This document shows, piece after piece, positions 12,632 through 22,923 of a stretch of 64,000 bases of DNA. A program made the position numbers and the translations under genes. This stretch comes from Melieria omissa (lineage: Eukaryota; Arthropoda; Insecta; Diptera; Ulidiidae). The stretch spans positions 4,216,001 to 4,280,000 of the forward strand of contig OZ020267.1 of the NCBI GenBank assembly GCA_963971225.1, given 5' to 3'. Numbering within the stretch: the first letter of the stretch is position 1; every line of letters starts with the position of its first letter. The notes beneath the pieces were generated by a model. It had not been told where the DNA came from. It worked only from the letters and a program-made list of their open reading frames with translations, and did no database searches.

Positions 12632-13657
12632 ATGACATAAAAAATTAGTAAAACACACCGCCCACTGTTTTGTTTTTTTTTTTCACAGAAGTAGGGGAAA
12701 AAAAAGAAGCAACATTGGCATATGTGAAAAATTGAACGCTGGTAAAGTTTCAATGCTGCTTGAAAAATTAAATTTAAATTTTTGGACATTTGTTTCTGAT
12801 AACTGTTGCATGAGCCTCAACCTGTGTCTGTAGCTTCTCGGTCACTATTACCGTTTTCCATTACTGTTGTAATTACCCAACTTTCCCTCAAAGATATATG
12901 TATCAGTTTGTATAGTCCGCCTTCTACTTGCATCGCTCACGACTTGTTGTCACATAGTGCATTATCTAACCGTCTGTTCACTTATCCAGCCGTTCGTTTA
13001 TCTATCTGTGTGGCTCCCTCTCTGTCTGTTTGTCTCTCTGTCGGCGCACATAATTCAAACTTAAACAATTCCTTTGGACATTTTTAACTTAAATGTTGGC
13101 CCCAAGTCCATATGTCTTTGACATTTGCGCACTGCTGTTCCATTTGTTGTTGTTGCTATACATATACATACATATATACATATATACATTTGATATTTTT
13201 TTGTTCAGTTGTTCTTTGCGCCTTACTTGCATGCATCATTGGTGTTTTTAATGTTGTTGTTGTTGTTTCTGCAGCGACCAATTGCCGCTCGGGCTGATTT
13301 ATCGCCACGGCAATGAAGTTTTATTGCGCTTTTTATCTTTCGGTCCGTACTCGTATTTCTAATTTATACAAAACGAACAAGTGAATGGCGGCCGGTTGGC
13401 GGCACGCATCCCTCTCTGCCCCCCCTGCCACATTGCCCACTCACTACAACAATGCAACCATACAAGGCGTGCTGCACGGTTTCCCATTGCTGCAAGTGTC
13501 ACCCGAATGGCGCCGCGCAAATAGAATTCATCAAGATTTTGGTTTGCTGAACTTTGCCCTCTAGTCGAAGAGTTTATAATATTTTGGGCAATTTAAAATA
13601 TTTTATTAAAGCTTAGAAATTTAATATCAATTTTTATTTAATTAATTAAGAAACAGT
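12632..13657. other. Intronic DNA, no gene
   Basis: Contains an ATAC/TATA simple repeat (13158-13190) and TCTG/TGTC runs near 13018-13040; otherwise unique-looking. Confidence 0.45.
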
Positions 13658-13796
13658 TTAACCCATTCGACCCCGAATTTTACCCTGTGTCTCGATATAA
13701 CTTTTTGGTATTCAAAGTCGAAGTCGCCACGCCTCTTTGTTAGAGTTCAAGAGCTAGTTTACTTTTGAACAATTTTTGCTTAAAACGGGTTAAATA

Positions 13797-14538
13797 TCAG
13801 GTGTACAACTTTGCTTCCGCCGTTTTCCGATAGGTGGCTGTACCGGCTGAGGCTGGTTGAAATACATAGATGGTAATGCCTTTAAAGTGAGTGTGGACAG
13901 TGCATAACGAATTGTCATCGCCGTTTCAGTGACAGTTGTTCTTGTTTTCGTATTATTCACGCTCGAAAATGTCCGTTTATGTGCCCAATTCTCGCCATTT
14001 GCGGGAAGTTTTACTTTTCTGTTACAATTCGAAAAAAAATGCAGCTGAAGCGCATCGAATGCTCTCAGAAACATACGGTGATGCTGCTCTGAGTGAAAGA
14101 ACGTGTCGGGAGTGGTTTCAACGTTTTAAAAATGGTGATTTCGACATGACAAAGTCATCCTCCAACACGACAATGCTCGGCCTCACGTCGCAAAAGTGGT
14201 CAAAAAGTACCTGGAAACGCTGAAATGGGAAGTCTTGCCCCACCCGCCGTATTCCCCAGATGTCGCCCCTTCTGACTTCCACCTATTCCGTTCGATGGCA
14301 CACGGCCTGGCAGATCAACATTTTCAATCCTTCGAAGAATTGGAAAAATGGATTGCTTCATGGATAGCGTCAAAAGAGGACTCCTTTTTTCGAGCCGGGA
14401 TCCGAAAATTGCCGGAAAGATGGGAGAAAGTTGTCGCTAGCGACGGACAATACTTTGAATAATACATCTGTAAGCACTTTTTCGCAATAAAGCTTTTAAT
14501 TTTGGAAAAAAACGGCGGAAGCAAAGTTGTACACCTGA
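13797..14538 (+). mobile_element. mariner element, internally deleted, intact 30-bp inverted repeats
   Basis: Perfect 30-bp terminal inverted repeats lie at 13797-13826 and 14509-14538 (start TCAGGTGTACAAC), flanked by TA on both sides (13795-13796, 14539-14540). The TCAGGTGTACAA end and the transposase motifs fit the mauritiana-type mariners. At 742 bp it is roughly half a complete mariner (about 1.3 kb). Perfect ends suggest recent, trans-mobilised movement of a deletion derivative. Confidence 0.93.
13969..14462 (+). pseudogene. mariner transposase, large internal deletion and frameshift
   Basis: The N-terminal part starts at ATG 13969 (MSVYVPNSRHLREVL). It carries the helix-turn-helix region with AAEAHRML, ERTCREW and WFQRFKNGDFD. 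At about 14145-14160 it jumps directly to VILQHDNARPHVAK in another frame, continuing through YSPDVAPSDFHLF to DGQYFE and a TAA at 14460-14462. The second and third catalytic Asp (QHDN and APSD) have 34 residues between them, as in the mariner DD34D triad. The deletion removes about 180 residues including the first catalytic Asp, so no active enzyme can be made. Confidence 0.9.
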
Positions 14539-15085
14539 TAAATTTTGTATCAATATTTTTTAATAACAGAAAAGTTAGTTATTATTTATTAAAAAATACA
14601 AAATTATTACTTTTTGATTTTATTTATCCATTATTAAAGAAACCGGGGTTTGATCAAACGCGCCCAATTCGTAGACTTCAATTAGAACACAAACTTTCCC
14701 TGATATCGTTGCAAATTATTGGAAATTCAATAAATTTTGTATCAATGTTTTTTAAATACAGAAAAATTATTTAATATTTATGAAAAAATACAAAATTATT
14801 ACTTTTTGATTTTATTTAACCATTATTAAAGAAACCGGGTTTTGATCAAACGCGTCCAATTCGTAGAATTCAATTAGAACACAAACTTCTCCTGATATCG
14901 CTGCAAATTATTGAAAATTATTTTGGGGATAACAGTAACATTTTTGTAATTTGTTTTGAATTCACTTCTAAAAATATTAATTTGTTGGTGCCTACTTAAA
15001 TTAAACTCATAAATCAATCGTAGCTTTTGTTATAAGATGACAAATAGGTGACGTTGCTCTCAGCCAAGTTTGGGGTCGAACAAGA

Positions 15086-16540
15086 AGTTGTTCGAGTCGA
15101 AGTTGTAAGTTGTTTGAAGAGTGAAGGAAAACATAATATTTTTTGCAATTATTTTATACTCAAAGTTGCAAAATTCGGAAAACTAGATTTTTTTGATAGA
15201 AACCAGAACAAAATTTTAAATGACTAACCAAGCACTGCCTGCAAAACTCTTCTCATTTCATTTTATTTTCTATCTTCCACTAACAGCAACAATAAAAAAA
15301 TCTACAAAAAATCCAAGTTTTAGATAATCTAATGGCAACCAAAAACTGCTACATAGTAGTTGCAAGCACAACAACAACAACAAAACAAACCATCAAACTG
15401 CCCTATCAGATTTTTAATTAATTTCAATTTTCGTGCCAATTAAGCAAAAAGCTGAGGCCAGCAGCACTTAAAGCACGAAACGTCAGCGCGTTAAAGTGCT
15501 GTCAAAATGGTTTGGCTTTTTGTCTATCAGTCAGCCAAGTGACAAGTCAGCATGTGAAGCCAGGATGTGGCGACGACGGGAGTTTGCCGTGCTTCGGTTT
15601 GATTAAATCAGCCGTAGACGAGGAGAATGTGCAGTCCGCACATTAAAACGGTAAAAAGGTAATAAAAAAAAGTAAAAATCAGCCGACGACCACAAAAAAT
15701 AAAAAAAAACATAGCAAAATTCCCATTGACATTTCAGCATTTCAGCTGGCACCGCACATACATCGGTTATGTGTGATCGCATGTGGCATGCTGCCTTTCG
15801 GTGAGTATATCTCACAAATTGCCCATTTGCTGTGCCTGTATGGCTGAAGTTTACCGTAAGCGCTGAGTTGATTATGCAAACAATGGCAGGGCCAGAGTGT
15901 TCCGTGAACCGGGCCGGCAAGAACGGCTTCAAGTGGCATTAAGACGAGAGCTCTCGGCACAAAGTGGCTGCGTATCACAGAGGCCATCGGCAAAGAGCGC
16001 ACAAGCAACAGGGACACAGACAGCCAGACAGAGCGTCAAACAATCGCACTGATAGACAGACAGACAGTGAGGCCAACAAACTAACAGATAGACAATCTAA
16101 GCTGCAGGCATTGAACATCGATGCAAAGTTTTAGTTGGACTCTGGTGACCAACAGTGGTTGGAAGAAGTAGCAATGAATGAAGTTCAAAGAAACATTCAC
16201 ATTCGATGGCAATTGAAATGATCCAGAAAAAGTTCTGATACTGAAGTGACGGTGAGAAAATCTCATTGAATTTTTAATTTAACAATTTGAACTGGAACTG
16301 GCTGAACTTTATTTCGAACTCTATTACTAAAGTCCATTTCAGAGGACTTAAATTTGCAGTTTTATTCCGAAATATAATTTGATTCGATTCTATGTTCTCT
16401 ATTTTATTAGTCTTAAGAAGAATGAAGAGCTTCCACTAACTCATGTTGAACTTAGAATGGAGAGGGACATAACATTTTCTTGTTTGTTCTACTAAAACAA
16501 CATTAATAATTATAACTAAGAAACTGTTGTGCGTTAGAAC
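15086..16540. other. Intronic DNA, no gene
   Basis: CAACAA run at 15366-15390 and ACAG/GACA runs at 16010-16090. The small minus-strand open frames show no recognisable domain. Confidence 0.45.
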
Positions 16541-16544
16541 TTTT

Positions 16545-16800
16545 AATTTTTTGAACTTTTTTTTAATTTAAATATAAATAATAATAAAAATAATAATCAA
16601 AAAATTAATTTTAATTTTTAGTTTCGTTAATTTTTTTTTTAAATTTAAAAATAAATAATAATGAAAATAATGAATAATGGAAAAATTAATTTTAATTTGT
16701 AATTTTTTTATTTTTGTTTATTATTTAAAAATAAATAGTAATAAAAATAATAATGAAAAAATAATTAGAATAATAATTAAAACAATTTTTTTAATTAAAA
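16545..16800. repeat. A+T-rich degenerate tandem repeat, period about 80 bp
   Basis: Units containing AAATAAATAATAAT followed by AAAATTAATTTTAATTT recur (16601 and about 16682, with a third weaker copy to 16800). Almost no G or C. Confidence 0.7.
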
Positions 16801-17187
16801 ATTTATACTTGAATCGAAAGGATCTTCAAGTGTATTTCAAACTACAACTTGTCATCCTTTCATAGAAAAATATCTTTCTGTCAAAAGTCAAAAAGGAACC
16901 GGATAGTTCTTCTCAATAAAACGAATCAAGTGACCCATTCTTGATAGGTCAGTAAGGTCGACAATTAACAGAGACCAAGTATATGGATTTTCCTTCCAGA
17001 CCGTGCAAAGCCGTGATATGAAATTTTGGAACGTGCCTTTCTTATTAATCAAACAGCAACTTCGACAGTTGCCTTTAGAAGACAGGACGAGTATCTGAAC
17101 GGATTTGCCAACAACCCAGTGGAAACATCGATATTGTTCAAACGTAAAAGATGCTGATCGACAACCCGATTTCCTTAGACGCAGTAG
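16801..17187. other. Unassigned intronic DNA
   Basis: The plus-strand stretch 16940-17180 has more coding-like composition than its surroundings, but stops interrupt it and I recognise no protein family. Possibly an old transposon relic. Confidence 0.3.
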
Positions 17188-17197
17188 AGGATATTTC

Positions 17198-17389
17198 GGC
17201 CTCGATAGTCCAGCGATTAGTGCGATGGCTTCTAATACCCAGGTTCTAGATTCGATTCCTAGCTCGGGCTGGTGAAACGCTCATCTATTTCTATTGCTTC
17301 CACATGAAGCAGATAAGAATTACAAGAATCGCAAAAGTCTAAAATGGACTGAGTCCAAATGGACCTTCAAGAAAAAAAAAACAAAAAAA
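17198..17389 (+). mobile_element. tRNA-headed SINE with target-site duplications and poly(A) tail
   Basis: The 10-bp direct repeat AGGATATTTC flanks the insert at 17188-17197 and 17390-17399. The 5' ~75 bases look tRNA-derived, with an A-box-like TAGTCCAGCGATTAGTG and a B-box ATTCGATTCC within a CTAG...CTAG arm. A non-tRNA body (17274-17370) follows, then an A-rich tail. Perfect target duplications plus tail demonstrate retroposition. A diverged relative of the head lies at 41311-41385. Confidence 0.85.
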
Positions 17390-17399
17390 AGGATATTTC

Positions 17400-19130
17400 C
17401 TCGGCATCACGTTGATTGATAGTTAGATGCAAAGAATTTGAGCTCGCACAAAGAATCAAATTTGCGCCTTAGAAGATCATTAAATTTAACAAATTGCTTT
17501 TCACCTATTGGAATATTAACCACGGCTGGTCACTTTAAATTAGCCTCATTGGGGAAAATGTCGCGCAGCGTATCGCACCATCGAGCAACATTGAGGGGTT
17601 GGCTGCAAAGCTGGCGACTGTTGATAGTTCAACTGCTCAATAGTTGTTGGTCTCATTGTTTTTGTTGTTTTTATCATCATCATTGTTGTTGTTGTTATGC
17701 AATGACAGCATTTTGTATGCGGAAAATTTTCAAACATTGTTTCAGCATGTCGAAGCCGCAGGAGCGACAGGCCGCCGGCTCTAACGATGCGACGTTGATT
17801 TTATGCCGACTTTGGCTGTTTAAATGTTATTCTCATTCATTTTTTCGTCTGCTGTTCGTGCTTTTTATGGCAAATGTGTGTCTACACATGTGTGTGTGTG
17901 CGTTTTTGCCGTGGCAGCAACAAAAATCGCAACAGCAACTTTGAATTTTAAATGCAATGATTTCCTTTTCTACTAACCACGTTTGCTTCCAATGTTGCCA
18001 TTTCTTCTTTTTCAACTGCTTTAGTTTCAATTCAACTCAGCGTTTTTTTTTATTTTTGTTGTTTCTACCGCCTGGAATACTTTTTCTGTACGTTTTGCTT
18101 GGTTCAGCTTCATTGGTGTTTGTCGTTTTGTTGCCGTTGCTCGTTCAACTTTTAAGCCAAAGTTGACTCGAGTTAGCGCTTAGTTAGCGCTAACTAAGGC
18201 AGACAAATGGCGTATGGCGAATGTTGAATGTTGAATGGCTAATGCGGCATGTTGCATACTCAATACCTGTGTCCATGTCCTCGGCAACAATATCGAGAAA
18301 GGGTTTCGTGGTCGTGATGTTTGCTATGATTTCATGCAACATACTCTGCGCGGCGGTCCCATACCCTACCGGTCCCCTCACCCGTCACCGCTCACTCAGC
18401 CTACAGTCGTCGCTCATGCCATTCGAATCGAGGCAATCGCATTTGTCGCATTTGCCGTCGTCGTGCCGACTTTGTGTCTTTTTGTCATTATTTTTAGTTG
18501 CCATTTTAGTTGGCTGGTTTTTAGCTGAATTTTTAACTGGCCTTTTAGTTGTCGACTGTGCTGGTATTTTTGTTTGTTTTACTTATTCGTTTATTTTTTG
18601 TGTGTCTAACGTGCGCCTTTTTGCATCCAAATGGGCCTTTCCCCGGTGCGCTCTGTTTGATTTGCGTGGCTGCCGTTTGCCACTTTTTCGTTCGTTCGTT
18701 CATTTCATTTTTGTGCTTTGTTTGCTTTTAGTTTTAGCTGACATAGTCGCCAAGTGTTTAAATATGCAATTTGCAAAAAAAAAAAACCAAAATGTTTCGT
18801 GACAAAACTAAAACTTGAATCAGCTCAACTGTCGCTGAAGTCCAAAACTTCAGCTGGCCTGTCGCTTTGACAACAACAAATATATAATACAACAAATTTC
18901 AACAAAGGCAAACATGAAGTGTACAAATGAAGTGTGCAGGGACTGGGACTGGCACTGGGTTGGTGGCCATTCTTGTTGGACTATCTATGCTTATAAAATT
19001 TAATCTTTGTGACTGTTCAAGGGCGCAGTCAGCAGAATGCGATATGTGCAAAATTATAATGTGGCACTTTATTTATTTAATATTCTTGGAAGCTAATTTT
19101 ATGACTACTAAAACATAATTGAATATTTCA
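17400..19130. other. Intronic block, G+C-richer; no gene
   Basis: TTG-type runs at 17644-17700, TTTATGGC at 17864-17871, and a 20-bp palindrome at 18179-18198. Overlapping open frames up to 193 codons on the plus strand (18221-18802) are Phe/Val/Leu-rich with no domain, so I do not call them. Confidence 0.5.
18179..18198. repeat. 20-bp perfect palindrome
   Basis: CTTAGTTAGCGCTAACTAAG is self-complementary. The half-site AGTTAGCGCT also occurs directly before it (18171-18180), so three overlapping copies of TTAGCGC stand in about 28 bp. Could be a dimeric protein-binding site. Confidence 0.95.
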
Positions 19131-20710
19131 AAATTTCTTTGAGGAATATTTGATATCTTCCAAAACTTATGTGATAGGTTTTGATGTTGGCTTAAAGATT
19201 ACTGAAGAAGATTTGACTACTCTGAAGTTCATTTGATGATTTCGCACCTTTCTAAGATCAATTGATATCTGTTGAAGTTTAGCTGATGGTTTCTGATATA
19301 CATTTGAATGAAATTTTGACTTGATGATTTGATTACATTTTTCCAAAAAGGATATTGTGTCATCGACTTCATTTCATTACCTTTCATTTGACGTAAAAAT
19401 TATTCCTTTCTGACATTTGAGTCAAGAGATATGATGTTTTAAAGTTTCGGGAAGGGGCTTTAAGCAGCCATCTTTAAACTCAATTTGAAAAAAAACTCGA
19501 ACATTCCGGGAAAAATCCCTTGGCACTTTTTCATCTACTGAGGTCCTCTATCGAATGAGATGGGTTTGACCTTGTCCCTTTTTTCAGTGTTGCACTGTGT
19601 TATCGCTTAAGTCACTTTGATGCTTTTTTAAGCTTATTTGATGGTTCTTGATGTATTTTGAAAACTATTTTATGATTTCTAAACTCACTTTGATGCATTC
19701 TAAATTTCATTTGATGGTTTCTGAAGTACTTTGGACTATTCATCATTCGATGGTTTCTGAAGTATTTTGAAGAAATGTTGATGGTTTCTGAAATACTTTT
19801 GACTAATTGGACGAAGGTTTTATAACTTCTGAAGTCCCTTTAATGCTTTCTAAAGTTCATTAGATGGTTTCTGAAGTATTTTAAAGAAATTTTGTGAATT
19901 TCTGAAATCACTTTGATTTATTCTAAAGTTCATTTGATGGTTTCTGAAGTACTTTTGACTGATTGGACGAAGGTTTTAGGGCTTCTGAAGTCCTTTTAAA
20001 GCTTTCTAAAGTTTATTTGATGGTTTTTGAAGTACATTTGACCATTTTGAAGGAGCTTCGATGATATCTAAAATGTCTATAATATTTCATAAAATTCATT
20101 TGATGATTTCGAAAATATTTGGAAGAATGTTTGATTATTTCTTAAGCGATTTCGATGCTTTCTAAAATTCATTTAATGATTTGTGAAGTACGTTTGACTA
20201 TTTTGAAGAATGTTTTACGATTTCTAAAGTCATTTTGAAGCTTTCTTAAATTTATTTGATGGTTTGCGAAGTATATTTGACTATTTTGAAGAAGGTTTGA
20301 TTATTTTTGAAATCCCGTTGATGCTTTTTGAATATTAGTTCATGGTTTCTAGAGTACATTCGACTATTTTGAAGAAGATTATATCATTTCTGAAGTCATT
20401 TTAATGCTATCTAAAGTTTATTTGATGGTTTCTAAAGTATATTCGACTATTTTAAAGAAAGTTGTTTATGTTTGAAGTCGTTTTGATGATTTATGAGGTC
20501 AATTTGAAGGTTTTTCAAGTACATTTGACTATTTTGAAGAAGCTTTGATTATCGCTGACGTCACTTTGATGCTTATTTGATAATAACTGAAGTACGTTTG
20601 AGTATTTTGAAGAAGATTTTGTGATTTCTGAAGTTATTTTGATGCTTTCTAAAGCAAATTTGAAGGTTTGTGAAGTACGTTTGACGATTTTGAAGGTTTT
20701 ATGATTTTTG
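19131..20710. repeat. Degenerate minisatellite, about 80-bp higher-order unit of ~21-bp subunits
   Basis: The motif TTTGATGGTTTCTGAAGTAC followed by TTTGACTATTTTGAAGAAGG recurs about every 75-85 bp from roughly 19630 to 20705 (about 14 units), with weaker copies from 19131. Within each unit the phrase TTTGATGNTTTCTRAAGT appears up to four times, so the array looks like a 21-bp repeat expanded into an ~80-bp unit. A non-repeat insert occupies about 19390-19610. No open frame spans it. Confidence 0.9.
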
Positions 20711-22577
20711 GTTTTTTTAAATTACTTTATTATTCATTACTTTCTAAAACATATTTTATTCAAGGCTTTTAATACAATGAAGTTTTTCTCATATAATTTT
20801 TATGAATATTAAAAGTCGTTTTCTGCACTTGTAGCAAAAAATACTCAAACCTGTATGAATATCTTTACATCAAAACCCACTTAAACAAGTTGTTCGTTAA
20901 AAAATAACTGACACTCTTGACACTGTGCTAAATGACAGCAATCAACCAAATTGTCAACAAAAACACTGACACACAAATAACTTAAAAGGTAAACTACACG
21001 TTTCCTTCTGTGGTTAACAACAAAAGCAACTTGAATTTTATTTTTTTATAGTTTTTATATTTTTTGTCATTTTCTACTACCCATTTAATTTATGTTTTTG
21101 AACACTTCAAACGAAATTCCGTACGGCTGTATTTTGCGAAATTACGTAAATTACCGCAACACATACAAAATAAGGCACTGACACATGAGCGCTACATTTT
21201 GTTGGCACATGCGACAATACTTTATTGAACTAAAAGACGAAAGTGCGCTACAGAGTAAATTTTCGTTTTACCTGAGTGGAAGCATTGCAAACCCATTCAA
21301 ATTGTGTTGTCTGCGTGCACAGCATAATTAGCAGCGCGTGATGGTGAGTGGCGTCTGAGCGAGTTAAGGCAAAATTTATGAATTGTCCAAATTGTGCCAC
21401 AAGATAATTTATTTACGATTTTTGCTAGTGATAAGAAAGTTTGGCCAAAAGCGGCGGCGGTACTTGAAATGAAGTTGCATGGCCATGTGGATTAGATGGG
21501 GGAAAGGGACAGAAAAAGGGAGTGTAAAAGGAGAGCATTGCTGCTTAGCAGAGCACTACCAACTCTTTTATGGCTTATCACAATTTTCGATAAGCACTGT
21601 TTTGGATGATTTAATATTAGTTTTTGGTGTCAGTTGGCAACAAGTAACCAAAGTTCCCACGGCTGCTGAGCTGCGATGACTCACTAAATGACATCAGCGG
21701 AGTATGATAGCAATTTTGTTTATTTTCTAAACATGTGTGAATGCTTCGTTGGCTCAGATTTTAGTAGTCGATAATGTTCGCTCGAAGGCATTTGTTGAAG
21801 GTTAATGCGTTTTACAAAAACTTGATGGACCAATTTAAGATTAATGCAAAATGTTATGCAACAAATGTTGTGCTGAATGTCCTTGGCCTCAATCACTACT
21901 AATTCACACTTCCCTAAAAATCTTCAGTCTATCGCAGCAAATTGTGCAAAATTTGTTTTCGCCGCGGCTGTTAAAAAACAAAATGCAAGAACAACACTTA
22001 ATGCCCGCTGCCTGTCCCGCTGCGTCCTGCCGTGGGCGTCTTGACGATTATTGCTGCTTCGTAATTGCCTCGCCACAGCCCAATGCCAAATACTAGATTT
22101 TTGTTCAGGTTTTATGAGGCCTCATAAAAAACGCCCAGTTTCTTAGCTAAATTTCTTTTCTTAATTTTTTTCCACAAAAAAAATTCATTCTTTGAATTTT
22201 TAAGCACTAAAAAAGTAACCTTGACTTGCAAGGAATCAGATGTGGCTCATAAAAAATAAAAACCTCGGGTAAAAACCGAACATGTGTGCGAAAAAAGTTC
22301 AGTTTTGTGAATTGCTGCAAAAAACAACTGCGCTCGCAACAACTGTGTAACATGTGTTGTAAGTTTTTTACGGTCCATTTTCGTTTTTATTAAAATTTGC
22401 CAAGCAATTAAAACGCCGCCGCACAAAGGATAACAACTCGAAACGGCAGCTTAAAATCGCATTCTCGTTGTTTTTCTGGCATTCTTTTGCTTTTTTAATT
22501 GTTTTGTCTTCTAATAGTCTGCCGAATTTTCGGCCACATTGGCCGCCGTTGCGCTGCAACAGTTCAATTTAGTGCCA
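20711..22577. other. Intronic DNA, no gene
   Basis: A+T-rich to about 21180, then G+C-richer. TTTATGGC at 21567-21574. A splice-like CAG/GTAAAA junction on the minus strand at 21266-21274 is treated under findings. Confidence 0.45.
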
Positions 22578-22591
22578 CGCCATGCATGGCG
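22578..22591. promoter_or_regulatory. 14-bp palindrome of two GCCAT (Pho-type) cores
   Basis: CGCCATGCATGGCG is a perfect palindrome containing GCCAT on both strands, the core bound by Pleiohomeotic. It stands 60 bases from the assembly gap. Confidence 0.4.
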
Positions 22592-22650
22592 CTGTGCTGT
22601 GCTTCGGTTACCGGCGCAAACTCCACTTCGATGTCGATTTCGTGCCGGCC

Positions 22651-22850
22651 NNNNNNNNNNNNNNNNNNNNNNNNNNNNNNNNNNNNNNNNNNNNNNNNNN
22701 NNNNNNNNNNNNNNNNNNNNNNNNNNNNNNNNNNNNNNNNNNNNNNNNNNNNNNNNNNNNNNNNNNNNNNNNNNNNNNNNNNNNNNNNNNNNNNNNNNNN
22801 NNNNNNNNNNNNNNNNNNNNNNNNNNNNNNNNNNNNNNNNNNNNNNNNNN
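22651..22850. other. Assembly gap (200 N)
   Basis: Exactly 200 N in sequence. The flanks are G+C-rich (CGTGCCGGCC before). Open frames crossing it are meaningless. Confidence 1.
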
Positions 22851-22907
22851 CCTCACGTTGTGGCCTTTGTCGTTTGAAACAAAACAACAGGAACCCACCA
22901 GCCGACC

Positions 22908-22923
22908 GACCGGCCGGCCGGTC
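22908..22923. repeat. 16-bp G+C-only-core palindrome
   Basis: GACCGGCCGGCCGGTC is a perfect palindrome just right of the gap, likely to form a hairpin and a plausible reason for poor assembly here. Confidence 0.9.

Larger units (their letters stand above)
13658..15085 (+). mobile_element. piggyBac-like repeat family A, copy 2, carrying a nested mariner
   Basis: Left boundary TTAACCCATTCGACCCCG (13658). A short TTAA-bounded unit ends AAAACGGGTTAA at 13793, where the mariner has entered. After the mariner the family sequence continues in two tandem copies, period about 192 bp (AATACAAAATTATTAC at 14595 and 14787), and ends with the decayed terminus TTTGGGGTCGAAC near 15080. Same family as 3346-3800, 36085-36392 and 51330-51774. 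Confidence 0.75.
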
